From: Anaeromonas frigoriresistens
GTDB taxonomy: Bacteria > Bacillota > Clostridia > Tissierellales > SIT17
Length of the DNA stretch: 64,000 nt
Assembly (NCBI RefSeq): GCF_016820655.1
Contig: NZ_WSFT01000053.1
Span: 372,001-436,000, forward strand
Direction of reading: 5' to 3'
In this document: positions 62,918 to 64,000 of the stretch, one piece after another
How positions within the stretch are numbered: the first letter of the stretch is position 1
Layout of the letters: every line of letters begins with the position of its first letter
Notes under the pieces: model-generated
Database searches by the model: none
What the model was told of the DNA's origin: nothing
The model's input: the letters and a program-made list of their open reading frames with translations, nothing else
Translations under genes and position numbers: made by a program

Positions 62918-64000
62918 TATTTGTCCTCCTTTACTCTTTCATACAACGGTGACATATCTCTTAACCTCTGTACTATCTTTGCTAAATTTTCTATTACATA
63001 ATCTACTTCTTCTTCAGTATTAAAATCTCCTAGAGATAATCTTAAAGAACCATGAGCTATTTCATGAGGTAACCCCATAGCTAATAGTACATGAGAAGGA
63101 TCTAATGACCCCGAAGTACATGCTGATCCACTGGATGCTGCTATGCCAACCATGTCTAAACTTAGTAACAAGGCTTCACCTTCTATAAACTCGATTGATA
63201 CATTTACATTACCAGGTAATCTTTTTTCTGGATGACCGTTTAATTTTACATAACTAATCTCATTCATTATACCTTTTATTAATTTATTTCTTAAATATAT
63301 TAAATTTTCATTGTGAGATTCTAAATTATTATATGCTAATTCTAATGCTTTAGCTAGACCCACAATGGCTGCTATATTCTCAGTACCAGCCCTTCTATTT
63401 CTCTCTTGTGCTCCGCCATGTATATAAGGATTAAGTTTTACACCTTTTCTGATGTATAATGCTCCTACCCCTTTAGGTCCATAAAATTTATGAGCTGATA
63501 AAGATAAAAGATCAACTCCTAATTCATCTACATCAATTTCTATATTTCCAACTGCCTGAACAGCATCTGTATGAAAATAAATGTCATTATCCTTAGCAAT
63601 TTTACCTATTTCTTTAATAGGCTGTATAGTTCCAACTTCATTATTTGCATATATTATACTAATTAATATTGTATTTTTATTTATTGCTTTTTTTAAATCA
63701 TCTAAGCTTATCATTCCATATTCGTCAACATCCAAATAAGTAACTTCAAACCCATTTCTTTCTAGATATTGACAAGTATGAAGTACTGCATGATGTTCAA
63801 TTTTTGTTGTTATAATATGATTACCCTTATTCTTATTTCCTAGAGCTACCCCTTTTATTGCCCAGTTATCTGATTCAGATCCTCCACTAGTAAAGTAGAT
63901 TTCTCTAGAACTTGCTCCTAATATCTTAGCTACAAGATCCCTTGATTCATCAATAGCTTTTTTTGAATCTCTTCCTCTTCTATATATACTTGAAGGATTG
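62917..64000 (-). CDS. iscS: Cysteine desulfurase NifS/IscS (5' end outside window)
   Basis: 361 codons of a PLP-dependent cysteine desulfurase. IYFTSGGSESDNWAIKGVAL begins near the right edge; TTKIEHHAVLHTC, the PLP lysine in SLSAHKFYGPKGVGALYI and the catalytic loop Cys in ASSGSACTSGSLDPSH follow, with HEIAHGSLRLSLGDFNTEEE. About 35 N-terminal residues lie outside the window. It supplies sulfur to IscU and to MnmA. Confidence 0.96.
   Translation of the reverse strand, partial: NPSSIYRRGRDSKKAIDESRDLVAKILGASSREIYFTSGGSESDNWAIKGVALGNKNKGNHIITTKIEHHAVLHTCQYLERNGFEVTYLDVDEYGMISLDDLKKAINKNTILISIIYANNEVGTIQPIKEIGKIAKDNDIYFHTDAVQAVGNIEIDVDELGVDLLSLSAHKFYGPKGVGALYIRKGVKLNPYIHGGAQERNRRAGTENIAAIVGLAKALELAYNNLESHNENLIYLRNKLIKGIMNEISYVKLNGHPEKRLPGNVNVSIEFIEGEALLLSLDMVGIAASSGSACTSGSLDPSHVLLAMGLPHEIAHGSLRLSLGDFNTEEEVDYVIENLAKIVQRLRDMSPLYERVKEDK

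Noticed and set aside
1-64000. tRNA, rRNA, CRISPR arrays, prophage or insertion sequences
   Set aside because: I looked for cloverleaf-type GC-rich stretches, regular direct repeats and transposase or integrase motifs, and found none that I could support.

Overview
The window is one stretch of a low-GC Gram-positive chromosome. It is AT-rich throughout, has strong AGGAGG-type ribosome binding sites, and uses TTG and GTG starts often. The gene set (spoIIIA operon, sigK, an H-type small acid-soluble spore protein, efp, T-box alaS, RNase J, Fur, YqhY/Asp23) points to a spore-forming, probably anaerobic member of Clostridia/Tissierellia; that rank is inference. All but one of the convincing genes read on the minus strand, so the chromosome reads from right to left. 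I saw no rRNA, tRNA, CRISPR array, prophage or insertion sequence.

Left part (1-10,500): in transcription order nusB, a TsaD-like paralogue, folD, xseA, xseB, ispA, a large structured non-coding RNA, a small membrane protein, dxs, tlyA, argR and recN (cut by the window edge). The RNA lies at about 5288-5867, is visibly richer in GC than its surroundings, and has its own promoter. By position, size, flanking genes and partner protein it is OLE (ornate, large, extremophilic) RNA with its membrane partner OapA. This is the most striking element of the window. Its 5' and 3' ends can pair, and its 3' end holds an unusual set of mutually exclusive hairpins.

Next (10,600-19,500): yqhY (Asp23 family) with its own promoter, the complete eight-gene spoIIIAA-AH operon for the mother-cell/forespore channel, and an aroK-aroQ-pepP-efp-acidic protein group ending in a strong terminator.

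Type IV pilus region (19,550-31,850): pilB, pilT, pilC, pilA, pilD, pilM, pilN, pilO, three minor pilins, a PilX-like protein, a small secreted protein and comFB. The cluster sits between aroE and aroK, so it appears inserted into or fused with the shikimate genes. comFB at its end hints at cyclic-di-GMP control of the pili.

Centre (31,860-41,300): aroE, a YqeG-type HAD phosphatase, a few orphan genes including an MFS transporter, then a small glycan cluster (a GT14-like glycosyltransferase on the plus strand facing a GT2 glycosyltransferase, a Gfo/Idh/MocA dehydrogenase and a cysteine-rich FAD oxidoreductase), then typA.

Right part (41,500-64,000): sspH, sigK, then the region that in Bacillus subtilis runs yrrD-yrrI-alaS-yrzL-yrrK-yrzB...yrrL-yrrM-yrrO-udk-yrrR. 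It contains pbpI-like PBP, udk, trhP-like U32 protein, trmR, mltG, a YlbF-family gene, a two-gene LysO exporter, rnjA, fur, sfsA, yrzB, ruvX, an aldo/keto reductase, an unknown phosphatase-like membrane protein, ireB, alaS with a T-box leader, an AI-2E-family permease, a 52-residue YrzQ-like protein, a PRC-barrel protein, mnmA, iscU and iscS (cut by the right edge). Several tRNA-modification genes (mnmA with iscS, trhP with trmR) are grouped here. A 17-bp hairpin masks the ribosome binding site of the PBP gene.
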